A stretch of 64,000 nucleotides of DNA from Dyadobacter psychrotolerans (lineage in GTDB: Bacteria > Bacteroidota > Bacteroidia > Cytophagales > Spirosomataceae). A program made the position numbers and the translations under genes. Position 1 is the first letter of the stretch, and every line of letters starts with the position of its first letter. Below the pieces are notes generated by a model. It worked only from the letters and a program-made list of their open reading frames with translations. It was not told the DNA's origin and did no database searches. The stretch covers positions 157,150-221,149 of the forward strand of contig NZ_SMFL01000004.1 in the NCBI RefSeq assembly GCF_004349265.1, written 5' to 3'. Of this stretch, positions 10,171-18,011 are shown piece by piece.

Positions 10171-11133
10171 TCAGAGACGAAACGTTCCGATAGTAATTAA
10201 AACATCCAGCAAGATCAAAATCAATGCTGCTCCCAAAAAATAATAGTATTTATTACTTACAACCGTCACAGTTCGGGAGTCTACCAGCGTGCCCTCCGCT
10301 TTGCTGACATCGTTAATCATCTGACCAACATCGTTTTTGGCATTATTTAATTCATAATATTTTCCCTTCGTGTTTGATGAAAAGGACTGGAGGAAATTTT
10401 CATCCAGTTTAGAAATTACAATTTTTTCATTTTCATCCATCAGCGTTTTTCCCTGTGACCGCAGACTGATTCCATTTATTGTTCCGACTCCCACCACATA
10501 GATGCCAATGCCAAATCGCCTCAGGTTATTGAAAAGACTTCTACTGCAGTCGTTTTTACTTTCACCATCTGAAAATAAAACCATCATTTTGGAGCGACCT
10601 GTCGGATCTGTTCCGTTCATAAGTTTGTTGTATGCGAGTTCAGTCGCAGAGCAAATATTCGTTCCGCTTGTTGGCAAAAGATCGGTTTGGAGAGACTGAA
10701 TGAAAAGTTCGAGTGCAGCGGCATCATAGGTCAGCGGGACCTGAACGAATGCGTCATTTGAAAAAACAATAATTCCGATACGACTTGCTTTCTGATTCTG
10801 TATGAAATGATTCATCTCAAATTTTACCTTCTCGAGTCTTGAAGGATTTACATCAGCCGCATCCATGGATTTGGAAAGGTCTACAATCAGATAAATATCC
10901 TTTCCTTTAGCTGAAACTTCCTGGTCGGCCTCGCCAAAGGATGGTCCAAGCAAACTGATGATTAGTAGACCAAGAACGATACTACGCAAAAAAAGCTTGA
11001 TGATAATGGTTCTTGCTGTAGTCTGTAGCTGTCGGGCAATGCGAATTGTGCGAATTATATAAGCAACATAGACAAGAATGAAAAAAAAAATAAAAAAATA
11101 TTCAGTGGTACTTATTGGGTAATTCCAGTTCAT
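10171..11133 (-). CDS. VWA-domain membrane protein, BatB/BatA-like
   Basis: A 320-residue protein with two N-terminal membrane segments (residues 10-30 and 45-65), a von Willebrand factor A domain and a C-terminal membrane helix (YYYFLGAALILILLDVLIT). The MIDAS metal site is intact: DLSKS at the start of the VWA domain, then a downstream Thr (TSGTNICSA) and Asp (FSDGES). This is the BatA/BatB architecture of aerotolerance-type operons, but the MoxR ATPase, DUF58 and BatD genes usually nearby are absent from this window. I chose the ATG at 11133 (MNWNYPIS). The frame extends 11 codons upstream (MKNFNLYKTFR), which does not look like part of the membrane domain. Confidence 0.82.
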   Translation of the reverse strand: MNWNYPISTTEYFFIFFFILVYVAYIIRTIRIARQLQTTARTIIIKLFLRSIVLGLLIISLLGPSFGEADQEVSAKGKDIYLIVDLSKSMDAADVNPSRLEKVKFEMNHFIQNQKASRIGIIVFSNDAFVQVPLTYDAAALELFIQSLQTDLLPTSGTNICSATELAYNKLMNGTDPTGRSKMMVLFSDGESKNDCSRSLFNNLRRFGIGIYVVGVGTINGISLRSQGKTLMDENEKIVISKLDENFLQSFSSNTKGKYYELNNAKNDVGQMINDVSKAEGTLVDSRTVTVVSNKYYYFLGAALILILLDVLITIGTFRL

Positions 11134-11210
11134 TCTGAACGTTTTGTATAAATTAAAGTTTTTCAAAAATAGGCATTTGTAGCTTCTGGTAAAGTTTTTT
11201 TTAGAAATTG

Positions 11211-11243
11211 TTTGTTTTTCTGATTGACATCCCGCTATATTTG
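11211..11243 (+). promoter_or_regulatory. Bacteroidota-type promoter for the tRNA cluster
   Basis: TTTG at 11211-11214, a 21-nt spacer, then TATATTTG at 11236-11243 match the Bacteroidota housekeeping sigma consensus TTTG / TAnnTTTG. The predicted start lies roughly 13 nt before the tRNA-Ser 5' end. Confidence 0.75.
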
Positions 11244-11262
11244 CAACCCAGAACGGAACGAA

Positions 11263-11349
11263 GGAGGGATGGGTGAGTGGCTGAAACCAGTAGTTTGCTA
11301 AACTGCCGTACTCGCAAGGGTACCGCGGGTTCGAATCCCGCTTCCTCTA
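11263..11349 (+). tRNA. tRNA-Ser (GCT)
   Basis: An 87-nt class II tRNA. The acceptor GGAGGGA pairs with TTCCTCT (two G-U pairs). The anticodon stem GTAGT/ACTGC encloses loop TTGCTAA, giving anticodon GCT. A long variable arm (CGTACTCGCAAGGGTACC) identifies it as serine, and the T arm is GCGGG-TTCGAAT-CCCGC. CCA is not encoded. Confidence 0.96.
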
Positions 11350-11424
11350 CAATGTTTCTGATTAGCAGAGATTTAATTTAAAGGATTGCAACTTTTTAAT
11401 TAAATCCATTTGGTAAAATTACCG

Positions 11425-11499
<75 letters not shown>

Positions 11500-11507
11500 A
11501 AATAACT

Positions 11508-11557
11508 AGGCAGTAGGCCGTATGCAGATTTCACTGCGAACTGCTGACTGCCTTTTT
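11508..11557 (+). terminator. Heptad-repeat hairpin acting as terminator after tRNA-Pro
   Basis: The arms AGGCAGT (11508-11514) and ACTGCCT (11547-11553) are perfect complements, with an inner CAG/CTG pair, and are followed by TTTTT. The body is built from CAGTnnn units on the left and ACTGnnn units on the right. This resembles the hairpin at 43870-43921 and suggests a dispersed intergenic element reused as a terminator. Confidence 0.6.
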
Positions 11558-11582
11558 ATTTTGTGAAGAATTTAAATTGTAG

Positions 11583-11659
11583 GGTCCCATAGCTCAGCTG
11601 GATAGAGCGTCATCCTTCTAAGATGAGGGCCATTGGTTCGAATCCAATTGGGATCACCA
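11583..11659 (+). tRNA. tRNA-Arg (TCT), CCA encoded
   Basis: Acceptor GGTCCCA pairs with TGGGATC (one G-U). The D arm is GCTC...GAGC. The anticodon stem TCATC/GATGA encloses CTTCTAA (anticodon TCT), and the T arm is ATTGG-TTCGAAT-CCAAT. Unlike the two tRNAs upstream, the 3' CCA is present in the DNA (11657-11659). Confidence 0.96.
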
Positions 11660-11692
11660 AGCACTTAACATTCATTTGTTAGGTGCTTTTTT
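11660..11692 (+). terminator. Terminator of tRNA-Arg
   Basis: An 11-bp stem, AGCACTTAACA / TGTTAGGTGCT (one G-U pair), with a 6-nt loop is followed directly by TTTTT. It begins immediately after the encoded CCA. Confidence 0.85.
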
Positions 11693-11741
11693 AATTAGGC
11701 TGGTTTCGCTGGGTAGAGCGTATAAAATCAAAATCTTAACT

Positions 11742-12308
11742 TTACCTGGCATCTATTTGATTCAGTGCCAGCGATAGCTCATGACAGCTGGCGATCAGCA
11801 GATGAATATTGCCAATGCGCATCTGATCGAGAAGATCAATCATTTCACCAACATACACACGTGCAAAACCCGGATCGCCGGAGACAATTGATTTTGTATT
11901 ATCGGTCAGGTCAGCATACTTTACAGACTGCACGAGATAATTTGTTTGTCCAAGTCTTGTTGCTTCTCTTTTTTTACGTTCTCTCCGGTTTAGTTCAGGA
12001 TAATTTTCTTTTGTATAAACATCCGTTAGACCTATTATTCCGTCCATAATTGTTTTCACACTGCCGGTGCTGTATCCTATCCTTTTCAGTTCTGCACTCA
12101 GCTGATGCTGATCGCACGTTGTATCTTCGAGAACATCGTGACAAAAGGCAATCTCTATCACACCTTCATCTTTGATGTATGCCGATGCTAGTGCTGCAAC
12201 AGCATAGGGGTGCGTCCAGTAAGGGGCGTGATCGTATTTTCTTTTTTGATCTGCGTGGCATTCCTTCATAAAGTCAAGAACTGCTCTTTGCTGACGATTC
12301 AACTGCAT
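11742..12308 (-). CDS. HD-domain hydrolase, small alarmone hydrolase (MESH1/SpoT-HD) type
   Basis: A 188-residue stand-alone HD protein. The Mn-dependent ppGpp hydrolase signatures are present: KYDHAPYWTHPYAVA (first metal His and the HP motif), FCHDVLEDTTC (HD plus the catalytic ED) and VKYADLTDN (final metal Asp and Asn). No synthetase, TGS or ACT domain follows, so if active it would degrade (p)ppGpp or a related nucleotide rather than make it. It is transcribed away from the SAM riboswitch gene, with a roughly 160-nt divergent region between them. It ends 49 nt after the tRNA-Arg terminator. Family assignment is good, but substrate specificity within the HD superfamily is inferred. Confidence 0.82.
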   Translation of the reverse strand: MQLNRQQRAVLDFMKECHADQKRKYDHAPYWTHPYAVAALASAYIKDEGVIEIAFCHDVLEDTTCDQHQLSAELKRIGYSTGSVKTIMDGIIGLTDVYTKENYPELNRRERKKREATRLGQTNYLVQSVKYADLTDNTKSIVSGDPGFARVYVGEMIDLLDQMRIGNIHLLIASCHELSLALNQIDAR

Positions 12309-12419
12309 TTTTTTATCAAAGAATATTTTGTTATTCGACTAATAATCAATCACTATCCAAAACCAGGCTTTCGGAAACGCTGACATTTTACAACAAAACG
12401 TACAAAAACCAAACCAGAT

Positions 12420-12451
12420 TTTGGTTTTGTAAAAAATAAAAACAATCTTTG
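12420..12451 (+). promoter_or_regulatory. Promoter of the SAM riboswitch transcript
   Basis: TTTG at 12420-12423, a 20-nt spacer, then AATCTTTG at 12444-12451. This is one mismatch from TAnnTTTG. The predicted start falls about 8 nt before the P1 stem of the riboswitch. Confidence 0.55.
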
Positions 12452-12464
12452 TCTATCGAATTAG

Positions 12465-12562
12465 TAGATTTATAAAGAATGAAGGGAGAGGTTAGGCTCT
12501 ATGATCTTCTGGCAACCTATGACCTGTTAAGGTGCCCCAACCTAATTCTAACGATAAATCTG
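12465..12562 (+). promoter_or_regulatory. SAM-I (S-box) riboswitch aptamer
   Basis: The 98-nt element is closed by a P1 stem of eight perfect pairs, AGATTTAT (12466-12473) with ATAAATCT (12554-12561), plus a flanking G-U. Inside, GGTTAGGCTCTATGAT, then CTGGCAACC, then TTAAGGTGCCCCAACC line up with the S-box core (GGACTGGCCCGATGA, CGGCAACC, AAGGTGCTAAATCC). P2 is formed by GGTT/AACC. The aptamer binds S-adenosylmethionine and lies about 80 nt ahead of the cysteine desulfurase start. Control of a NifS-like gene by SAM is unusual, because S-boxes normally govern methionine or cysteine biosynthesis and uptake. Confidence 0.8.
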
Positions 12563-12595
12563 AAACCCAAAAGCAAGAGTACCAGTAAATAAAAA

Positions 12596-12614
12596 CAGGT
12601 AATTGTATTACCTG
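12596..12614 (+). terminator. Candidate riboswitch expression-platform hairpin
   Basis: A perfect 8-bp inverted repeat CAGGTAAT-TGT-ATTACCTG lies 34 nt after the aptamer and 28 nt before the ATG. It is followed by AATTGTTAATTTT, a poor U-run. It could terminate transcription or simply occlude the ribosome site when SAM is bound. No competing antiterminator pairing was obvious. Confidence 0.5.
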
Positions 12615-12642
12615 AATTGTTAATTTTAAATTCATTAAAAGA

Positions 12643-13830
12643 ATGGAAATATACTGCGATAACGCAGCCACAACGGCAATTGATTCGGAGGTAATACAGG
12701 CAATATTACCTTATCTTACTACAAATTATGGTAATCCTTCGTCGGGTCATTGGGCGGGGAGAAAAGTAAAGGAGGCCATTGCTTCGGCCAGACAAATAGT
12801 TGCTAATCTGTTAGGGGCCGAACCGGAAGAAATCTTCTTTATGTCGGGCGCGACCGAGGCAAACAATCTTGCTTTATCAGGAGCGATTCAGGCAAATGAC
12901 ATCACGCACGTAATTACCAGCAAAATCGAGCACAAGGCCGTTCTTCAGACTTTGGCCAGATATGAGAAAGCGGGAGATATTGAAATTAGCTTTGTGAGAT
13001 TAGACGATTTTGGTAATGTTGATTTAAAACATTTAGAGAATTTACTGAATGCCAATCCTCAGACACTGATCAGTCTGATGCACGGAAACAATGAAATTGG
13101 CAATATCACAGACATTTATGCAATCGCAGATCTTGCAAAACGCTATAATGCAATTTTTCATACCGACACGACTCAGACGATAGGTAAACTTGCTTTTAAT
13201 CTTAAAGAAGCCAACATTGATTTTCTGGTTGGATCGGCCCATAAATTTCATGGTCCAAAGGGAGTTGGGTTTATCTACATCAACAAAAACAACAAAATTA
13301 AACCGATCATTACCGGTGGCGGTCAGGAAAAGGGACAACGGGGAGGAACGGAGAATGTTGTGGGAATTGTTGGTTTAGCCAAGGCGCTGGAGTTGTCCTA
13401 CCGTAGTAAGGCTATCGTACAAAACCATGTGACAGGACTGAAAAAACATTTTATTTCCCGGCTTGATGACCTCACGATCGGAGGTATCACCTTCAATGGT
13501 GAAAGCAGATCACTTACTAAAAGCCTGAGTAATATTGCAAGCGTTGCCTTTCCTTGCTTATCTTCCGGAAGCCTGGTTAACAGACTGGATGCATTAGGCA
13601 TAGCAGTTTCCGGTGGAAGTGCCTGCTCGAATCTAGCCGATGGCGGCTCGCACGTAATCGCGGCAATTTATAAGAATCCGGATAAGGAAATTGTGCGTTT
13701 CTCTTTTAGTAAATTTAATACAATAGAGGAAATCGATCATATTGTGAAGGCAATTATCCGAATTTATCAGTCAGACCGAATTGAAGAACAGAGTGAAAGC
13801 CTAAGTAAAACACTTAATCTGGCATCTTGA
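12643..13830 (+). CDS. Cysteine desulfurase (NifS/IscS family)
   Basis: A PLP enzyme of 395 residues that takes sulfur from cysteine, giving alanine and a protein persulfide for Fe-S, thiolation or other sulfur transfer. Visible residues are YCDNAATT at the N-terminus, the PLP-ring His97 (KIEHKAV), Asp175 (HTDTTQT), the PLP lysine Lys201 in GSAHKFHGPKG and the active-site Cys328 in SGGSACSN. The Cys loop is followed by DGGSHVIAAI. It is the only gene behind the SAM riboswitch and ends at its own strong terminator. No iscU, sufE or isc genes are nearby, so its sulfur acceptor is unknown. Family assignment is firm. Confidence 0.93.
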   Translation: MEIYCDNAATTAIDSEVIQAILPYLTTNYGNPSSGHWAGRKVKEAIASARQIVANLLGAEPEEIFFMSGATEANNLALSGAIQANDITHVITSKIEHKAVLQTLARYEKAGDIEISFVRLDDFGNVDLKHLENLLNANPQTLISLMHGNNEIGNITDIYAIADLAKRYNAIFHTDTTQTIGKLAFNLKEANIDFLVGSAHKFHGPKGVGFIYINKNNKIKPIITGGGQEKGQRGGTENVVGIVGLAKALELSYRSKAIVQNHVTGLKKHFISRLDDLTIGGITFNGESRSLTKSLSNIASVAFPCLSSGSLVNRLDALGIAVSGGSACSNLADGGSHVIAAIYKNPDKEIVRFSFSKFNTIEEIDHIVKAIIRIYQSDRIEEQSESLSKTLNLAS

Positions 13831-13867
13831 TTAAAAAGGTTAAAGTGGCTATTCTATCGATCTAATT

Positions 13868-13912
13868 CAGCGGCTATGTAGCAAATTCGGGCTACATAGC
13901 CGCTGTTCTTTT
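13868..13912 (+). terminator. 15-bp terminator of the cysteine desulfurase gene
   Basis: Perfect arms CAGCGGCTATGTAGC (13868-13882) and GCTACATAGCCGCTG (13891-13905) enclose an 8-nt loop and are followed by TTCTTTT. The right arm is also the last codons (TAAM-stop) of the convergent sigma-factor gene. Confidence 0.88.
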
Positions 13913-14479
13913 ATGCCATAGCTTTTTGAACTTGTCGATACAATTGTATTTGATTTTGGAATACTTAACCGGATCTGTTTCTCCAATCCGCTGACCTATT
14001 TCATCCGGTTTAAATCCCCAGTAAGCCCAGTCCATGATAATTTCTCTGCATGGTGAACACATTTTGTCAAGTAGTTTTATGATCAGATTCATTTCGTCCT
14101 TTGCTTCAACTATCTGCGTGATATTCTGCGTTTCATCACTGTGCTCCGGCAGCTCGTCGGTATACTCAATTCTGCTGGATGCGTTCTGGCGGATATAGTC
14201 TACGGTTTTAAAATAGAAAATTTTATAAAAATAGGTTGATAATCTGCTATCTCCGCGAAAAGTATCATTTTCAATATGTTGTAAAATTAAAAGAACAGTA
14301 TCGGTGTAAATGTCCTTTAAGACGGACTCATCCAGACCGGTTTCTGTACGAAGCTTATATATATAGCCCTGGTGATCACTGATCAACAATTTAACATATT
14401 TATTTTTTTCAAAGCTGCCGGCTTTGATGGCTGCGACAAGTTCAAACTCGTCGGCCTTCGTTTTCTGCAATGTGCTCAT
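13892..14479 (-). CDS. RNA polymerase sigma-70 family (ECF-like) factor
   Basis: A 195-residue regulator with an ECF-like layout. Region 2 helices (residues ~35-95) contain YKLRTETGLDESVLKDIYTD, then TFRGDSRLSTYFYKIFYFKT and VDYIRQNA. A region 4 helix-turn-helix lies near residues 140-190 (CREIIMDWAYWGFKPDEIGQ, then IKYNCIDKFKKLW). The frame extends 25 codons upstream of the chosen ATG (14479, MSTLQKTK) but the extension looks non-coding. No anti-sigma gene is adjacent. It diverges from the small ORF that precedes the curli cluster, so control of curli is plausible but unproven. Its last codons form the right arm of the neighbouring terminator. Confidence 0.8.
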   Translation of the reverse strand: MSTLQKTKADEFELVAAIKAGSFEKNKYVKLLISDHQGYIYKLRTETGLDESVLKDIYTDTVLLILQHIENDTFRGDSRLSTYFYKIFYFKTVDYIRQNASSRIEYTDELPEHSDETQNITQIVEAKDEMNLIIKLLDKMCSPCREIIMDWAYWGFKPDEIGQRIGETDPVKYSKIKYNCIDKFKKLWHKRTAAM

Positions 14480-14582
14480 TCGATTGGCATCGGTAAGAAA
14501 TAGTGCAAATGCACAAATAATCAAGTGCTTTTGGCAAATGGCAGGCAACTTCACATCTTTTGCTGTTTAGGCAATTCATCGC

Positions 14583-14783
14583 ATGGATGAATATTCGTTA
14601 CGGCAATCCAGTCCTATCTTGGATTATGGGATCTTAGATGAGTTTGGTAAGGAAATCACCCGAATATTATTGCAGAATTTCAAAAAAAATGATGACTCTC
14701 TTGTGGAAAAAATTTCGGAATTTTTAGGAATTAATCCTACATATTTGAAAAATTTCAACTCATCGAGGCATGCAAATCCTTGA
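14583..14783 (+). CDS. Hypothetical protein, 66 residues
   Basis: A short open frame that starts 103 nt from the divergent sigma-factor start and ends about 490 nt before the first curlin gene. The sequence is soluble and amphipathic. The C-terminal half (LVEKISEFLGINPTYLKNF) could form two helices resembling part of a helix-turn-helix. I do not recognise a family. It points toward the curli operon but is separated from it by a long AT-rich region, so a regulatory role is only a guess. It may not be expressed. Confidence 0.4.
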   Translation: MDEYSLRQSSPILDYGILDEFGKEITRILLQNFKKNDDSLVEKISEFLGINPTYLKNFNSSRHANP

Positions 14784-15276
14784 TACAGAACTGTAAATGC
14801 TGCAACAAGCTATACTGCCAACATATAAAAAACTTCAGCTTTTGCCGGGAAGATGCATTTTAATCAGTAAAAGATAGGAATTCGAAGGGGTTAGCGAGCC
14901 GAGGTTGAGGTTTTTCATGATTAGAAACTTTGCGAGTTATGAACTTATAAGGGTTTGTAACCGCAAATATAAAAGTATTACTATATAAAATAATATTTTT
15001 TTATAGAACTAAATTAGACAACAATCAAGTCATTCACAATTTGTAGAACTACTTAATACGCATTAATTCTATCATATAATACAACTACTACAAGTACTGT
15101 AACATCGAAAAATTATATAAAAAATTTTTTTTGTGTAACCTGCTAATAATCAATTCTATAATGGTTTTGTTAAATTTTTTTCCGGAAAAGTGCAGGATAA
15201 TTGAATTCGAGATACGACTAATGTAATATCCGGGCCTAAAAAAGATTCGGACACTCTCCTCAACGACAAACACATT
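14784..15276. other. Long AT-rich regulatory region ahead of the curli genes
   Basis: About 490 nt with no convincing gene, very AT-rich from 14950 to 15180. I found no clean TTTG/TAnnTTTG promoter. AGGGTTTG near 14947 with TTTG 17 nt upstream is a weak candidate. The size suits a heavily regulated curli promoter, as with the csgD-csgB intergenic region of enterobacteria. Confidence 0.4.
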
Positions 15277-16350
15277 ATGAAAAAACTTACCCTGACGGTA
15301 GCCACGCTACTAGGCGGATTTCATGTTTTTGCCCAGAATAACGGGTCTACTGTAACTCAGATTGAGGACTTTAACAAGTCGGTTATCAATCAGTCGGGCA
15401 CGCATACTTCTTCTGTATTGCAAATTAGTACTGCGGCAAGTGTATCTGGTGAGAACCAGGCGCTAGTGACACAAAACAATATTCCCGGATTTCAGACCAA
15501 CAACAGTACTTCCAAGGTTGAGCAGTACGGAAATTCCCACCTGACCACTGTGCTTCAAACCGGGCAGAATTCGCTGGAAGCTTACATCGGATCCGATGGA
15601 ACCTCGGTTGGTGCTAATGTTGATAACGAAACATCTGCTATACAATACGGAACAGCCAATATTGCAAAACAAATTGTGCGTGGTTCGTCTGCCACTGAAT
15701 CTTTATTGTCTCTTAATCAGGCTGGTACATCAAACAATTCACATCAAATTGCTTCCTGGGCTGTCTCATCAGAAGGACATGTTCAGCAATCCGGCAATCG
15801 CAATGATGTCTGGCAGCAGGTAGACGGTTTGCGTAACGAAGCCAGAGTTGAGCAGTTTGATAATGATAATTATGCATTTCAGTGGATTGAAGGAGGTGCC
15901 AGCGCAGATAATCTGAGCAAGGTAAGTCAGATGGGTGACTTCAATAACGCACGGGTCTACACGCACGGTACCGACAACAGTTTTTCAGCGAGTCAAATGG
16001 GCGATCGTAACGATCTTGTTGGACTGTCGGGAAATATTTATTCTAACGCCGAGCAAATCGGGACGGATAACAAGGCACTGCTATCGCAAATCGGAGACAA
16101 CAATAAATTTCAAATTGGTCAGGATGGTGACCGCAATACAATAAAAGGAACCACTGCTTCAGGAGCTCTCCAGCTCGGTGATTTCAACACAGGTATTTTC
16201 TCACAAGATGGCAATGATCTGACCATCATTTCGGGGCAGTTTGGAAACAATAATGCCGAAACTGTTCTGCAGACAGGTAATTTGAGCAAGTCAACCGTTC
16301 ACCAGTCCGGCGCATTAAACAACGGAATCGTTACGCAGAGCGATCATTAA
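15277..16350 (+). CDS. Curlin-repeat protein (CsgA/CsgB-like), 357 aa
   Basis: A secreted amyloid subunit candidate. The signal peptide is MKKLTLTVATLLGGFHVFAQ, with cleavage expected after AQ. The mature chain carries irregular curlin units of the form Q-x-G-x-x-N with a hydrophobic strand, for example QSGNRNDVWQQVDG, QMGDRNDLVGLSG, QIGDNNKFQIGQDGDRN and QTGNLSKSTVHQSGALN. The repeats are less regular than in the next gene, with interruptions in the first 150 residues. A nucleator (CsgB-type) role is therefore possible, but assignment as CsgA or CsgB is not decidable from sequence. It is followed after 71 nt by a paralogue with an almost identical signal peptide, indicating duplication. Confidence 0.85.
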   Translation: MKKLTLTVATLLGGFHVFAQNNGSTVTQIEDFNKSVINQSGTHTSSVLQISTAASVSGENQALVTQNNIPGFQTNNSTSKVEQYGNSHLTTVLQTGQNSLEAYIGSDGTSVGANVDNETSAIQYGTANIAKQIVRGSSATESLLSLNQAGTSNNSHQIASWAVSSEGHVQQSGNRNDVWQQVDGLRNEARVEQFDNDNYAFQWIEGGASADNLSKVSQMGDFNNARVYTHGTDNSFSASQMGDRNDLVGLSGNIYSNAEQIGTDNKALLSQIGDNNKFQIGQDGDRNTIKGTTASGALQLGDFNTGIFSQDGNDLTIISGQFGNNNAETVLQTGNLSKSTVHQSGALNNGIVTQSDH

Positions 16351-16421
16351 TTTGAATCTATTCAATAGGTTATTTATACACATTTTTCACTTATCAATCC
16401 TTTCTCATTTACTGAATTCTT

Positions 16422-17954
16422 ATGAAAAAACTTACACTTACCGTAGCCATCCTATTATCAGGAACCTACCTTTTTGCTCAGAGTAGCACCTCGAATCTTA
16501 ATCAGTCGGGTAATTACAACAATGCTGATGTAGTTCAAAGAGGTAATTCTCAGCTTTCAAATGTGAATCAGAATGCAAGCGGAACAACCTCAACAAGACA
16601 AAATTACGCAACAGTAACACAGAAAAATGGCGGAAACCCAACGGGAAGTAATGAATCCAATGTAACACAGGGGGGCAATCGCCAAAATGCTACTATCTGG
16701 CAGGCTGGTGGAGAAAACCTTTCCAATTCTACTCAGGCTGGCGACAGACAGGTATCAGATGTTACCCAACAAGGAGACGAAAACCAATCGGGAGTTAATC
16801 AGAAAAACAGCCGAAACAATGCTACGGTTGAGCAACAAGGTAATGAAAACGGATCGACAGTAGCACAAGAGAATAACCTGAATAATGCAGACGTATATCA
16901 GGACGGAAATGCGAATGGATCAACTGTACATCAGGACGGAACGACGTTAACAGGCAATGGAGCCGACGTTGATCAGCTAGGAAACAGAAATACTTCCACT
17001 ATTGATCAGGATGGAACTGTATTGTTAGGAAATACGGCTGACGTTTATCAGGATGGTAACGACAATGAGTCTGATGTATTACAGGATGGTGCTTCAAACG
17101 ATGCAGAAATTGAACAGATAGGAAACAAAAATACTTCATCGGTTGATCAGAAAGGCACGAACGTTTTAGGTAATTCAGCCACAGTTTACCAGGATGGAAA
17201 TCTTAACGAGTCTACTATCCTCCAGGATGGAACTTTACTTTTAGGAAACCTTGCCGATGTAGACCAGGAAGGTAACAGAAATCAATCTGCTGTTGATCAG
17301 GATGGTGCTCTTAACGAGGCATATCTGTATCAGGAAGGTGATCGGAATCAGTCTGATATAACACAGGATGACAACCGAAATATTGCAGACGTGGAACAAC
17401 TTGGAGATCGCAATAAATCAACCGTTACCCAAAATGGTTTTACTCTTTCTGGTAACCAGGCCGAGGTACTGCAGGACGGTGAAAATAACAAATCTACGGT
17501 TGATCAAAATGGTCGAAATCTGGCTTTTGTAAAACAAGTTGGCGAACTAAACAAATCAGACCTATCTCAGGACGGCTCTGATAACTGGGCAAAGCTGACC
17601 CAGTTGGGTAATAGTAACGTGTTCAATGTAAGTCAGATTGGAGATGATAATAAAGTTACCGGTATTCCAAGCGGAGTTGTTGGGGATGTTAACGGTGCAG
17701 CTCAAACGGGTAATGACAACAGGGGAGTAGTCAATCAGGATGGTGAAAATCATTTGAGCCAATCTTGGCAAAATGGCAATGACAACCTAATGAGAATTAA
17801 CCAAAATGGAGATTCACAAACGTCATTAGTTTTGCAAACAGGAAATGATAATACTGCAAGATTAAATCAGGGTGGCTCTTCTCATACATCCAGTATTATT
17901 CAGACTGGAAATATGAATAGTGGTTTGGTGGTACAAACAAACGCAATTCCATGA
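16422..17954 (+). CDS. Giant curlin, about 40 half-repeats, 510 aa
   Basis: A probable major curli fibre subunit. After the signal peptide MKKLTLTVAILLSGTYLFAQ nearly the whole protein is curlin half-repeats, about 40 by my count, most of 11 residues (such as YQDGNDNESDV, EQLGDRNKSTV, NQDGENHLSQS). Several are expanded to 14 residues with an L-x-G-N insert (DQDGTVLLGNTADV, LQDGTLLLGNLADV, TQNGFTLSGNQAEV). E. coli CsgA has five full repeats in 151 residues, so this is three to four times longer, and very Asp/Asn/Gln-rich. It should be exported unfolded through CsgG. A hairpin follows 27 nt after the stop and may set its mRNA level above the downstream genes. The repeat family is certain. Confidence 0.92.
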   Translation: MKKLTLTVAILLSGTYLFAQSSTSNLNQSGNYNNADVVQRGNSQLSNVNQNASGTTSTRQNYATVTQKNGGNPTGSNESNVTQGGNRQNATIWQAGGENLSNSTQAGDRQVSDVTQQGDENQSGVNQKNSRNNATVEQQGNENGSTVAQENNLNNADVYQDGNANGSTVHQDGTTLTGNGADVDQLGNRNTSTIDQDGTVLLGNTADVYQDGNDNESDVLQDGASNDAEIEQIGNKNTSSVDQKGTNVLGNSATVYQDGNLNESTILQDGTLLLGNLADVDQEGNRNQSAVDQDGALNEAYLYQEGDRNQSDITQDDNRNIADVEQLGDRNKSTVTQNGFTLSGNQAEVLQDGENNKSTVDQNGRNLAFVKQVGELNKSDLSQDGSDNWAKLTQLGNSNVFNVSQIGDDNKVTGIPSGVVGDVNGAAQTGNDNRGVVNQDGENHLSQSWQNGNDNLMRINQNGDSQTSLVLQTGNDNTARLNQGGSSHTSSIIQTGNMNSGLVVQTNAIP

Positions 17955-17980
17955 TATTTTTCTTAATTTTTTGATAAATA

Positions 17981-18011
17981 GGCGTTTGAAGTATATTTTG
18001 CTTCAAGCGCC
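17981..18011 (+). terminator. Hairpin after the giant curlin gene
   Basis: An 11-bp stem GGCGTTTGAAG / CTTCAAGCGCC (one G-U) with a 9-nt loop lies 27 nt past the stop codon. The following sequence (CATTTGTAATTTT) is a weak U-run. It may act as a partial terminator or a 3' stabiliser between the fibre subunit and the secretion genes. Confidence 0.6.
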
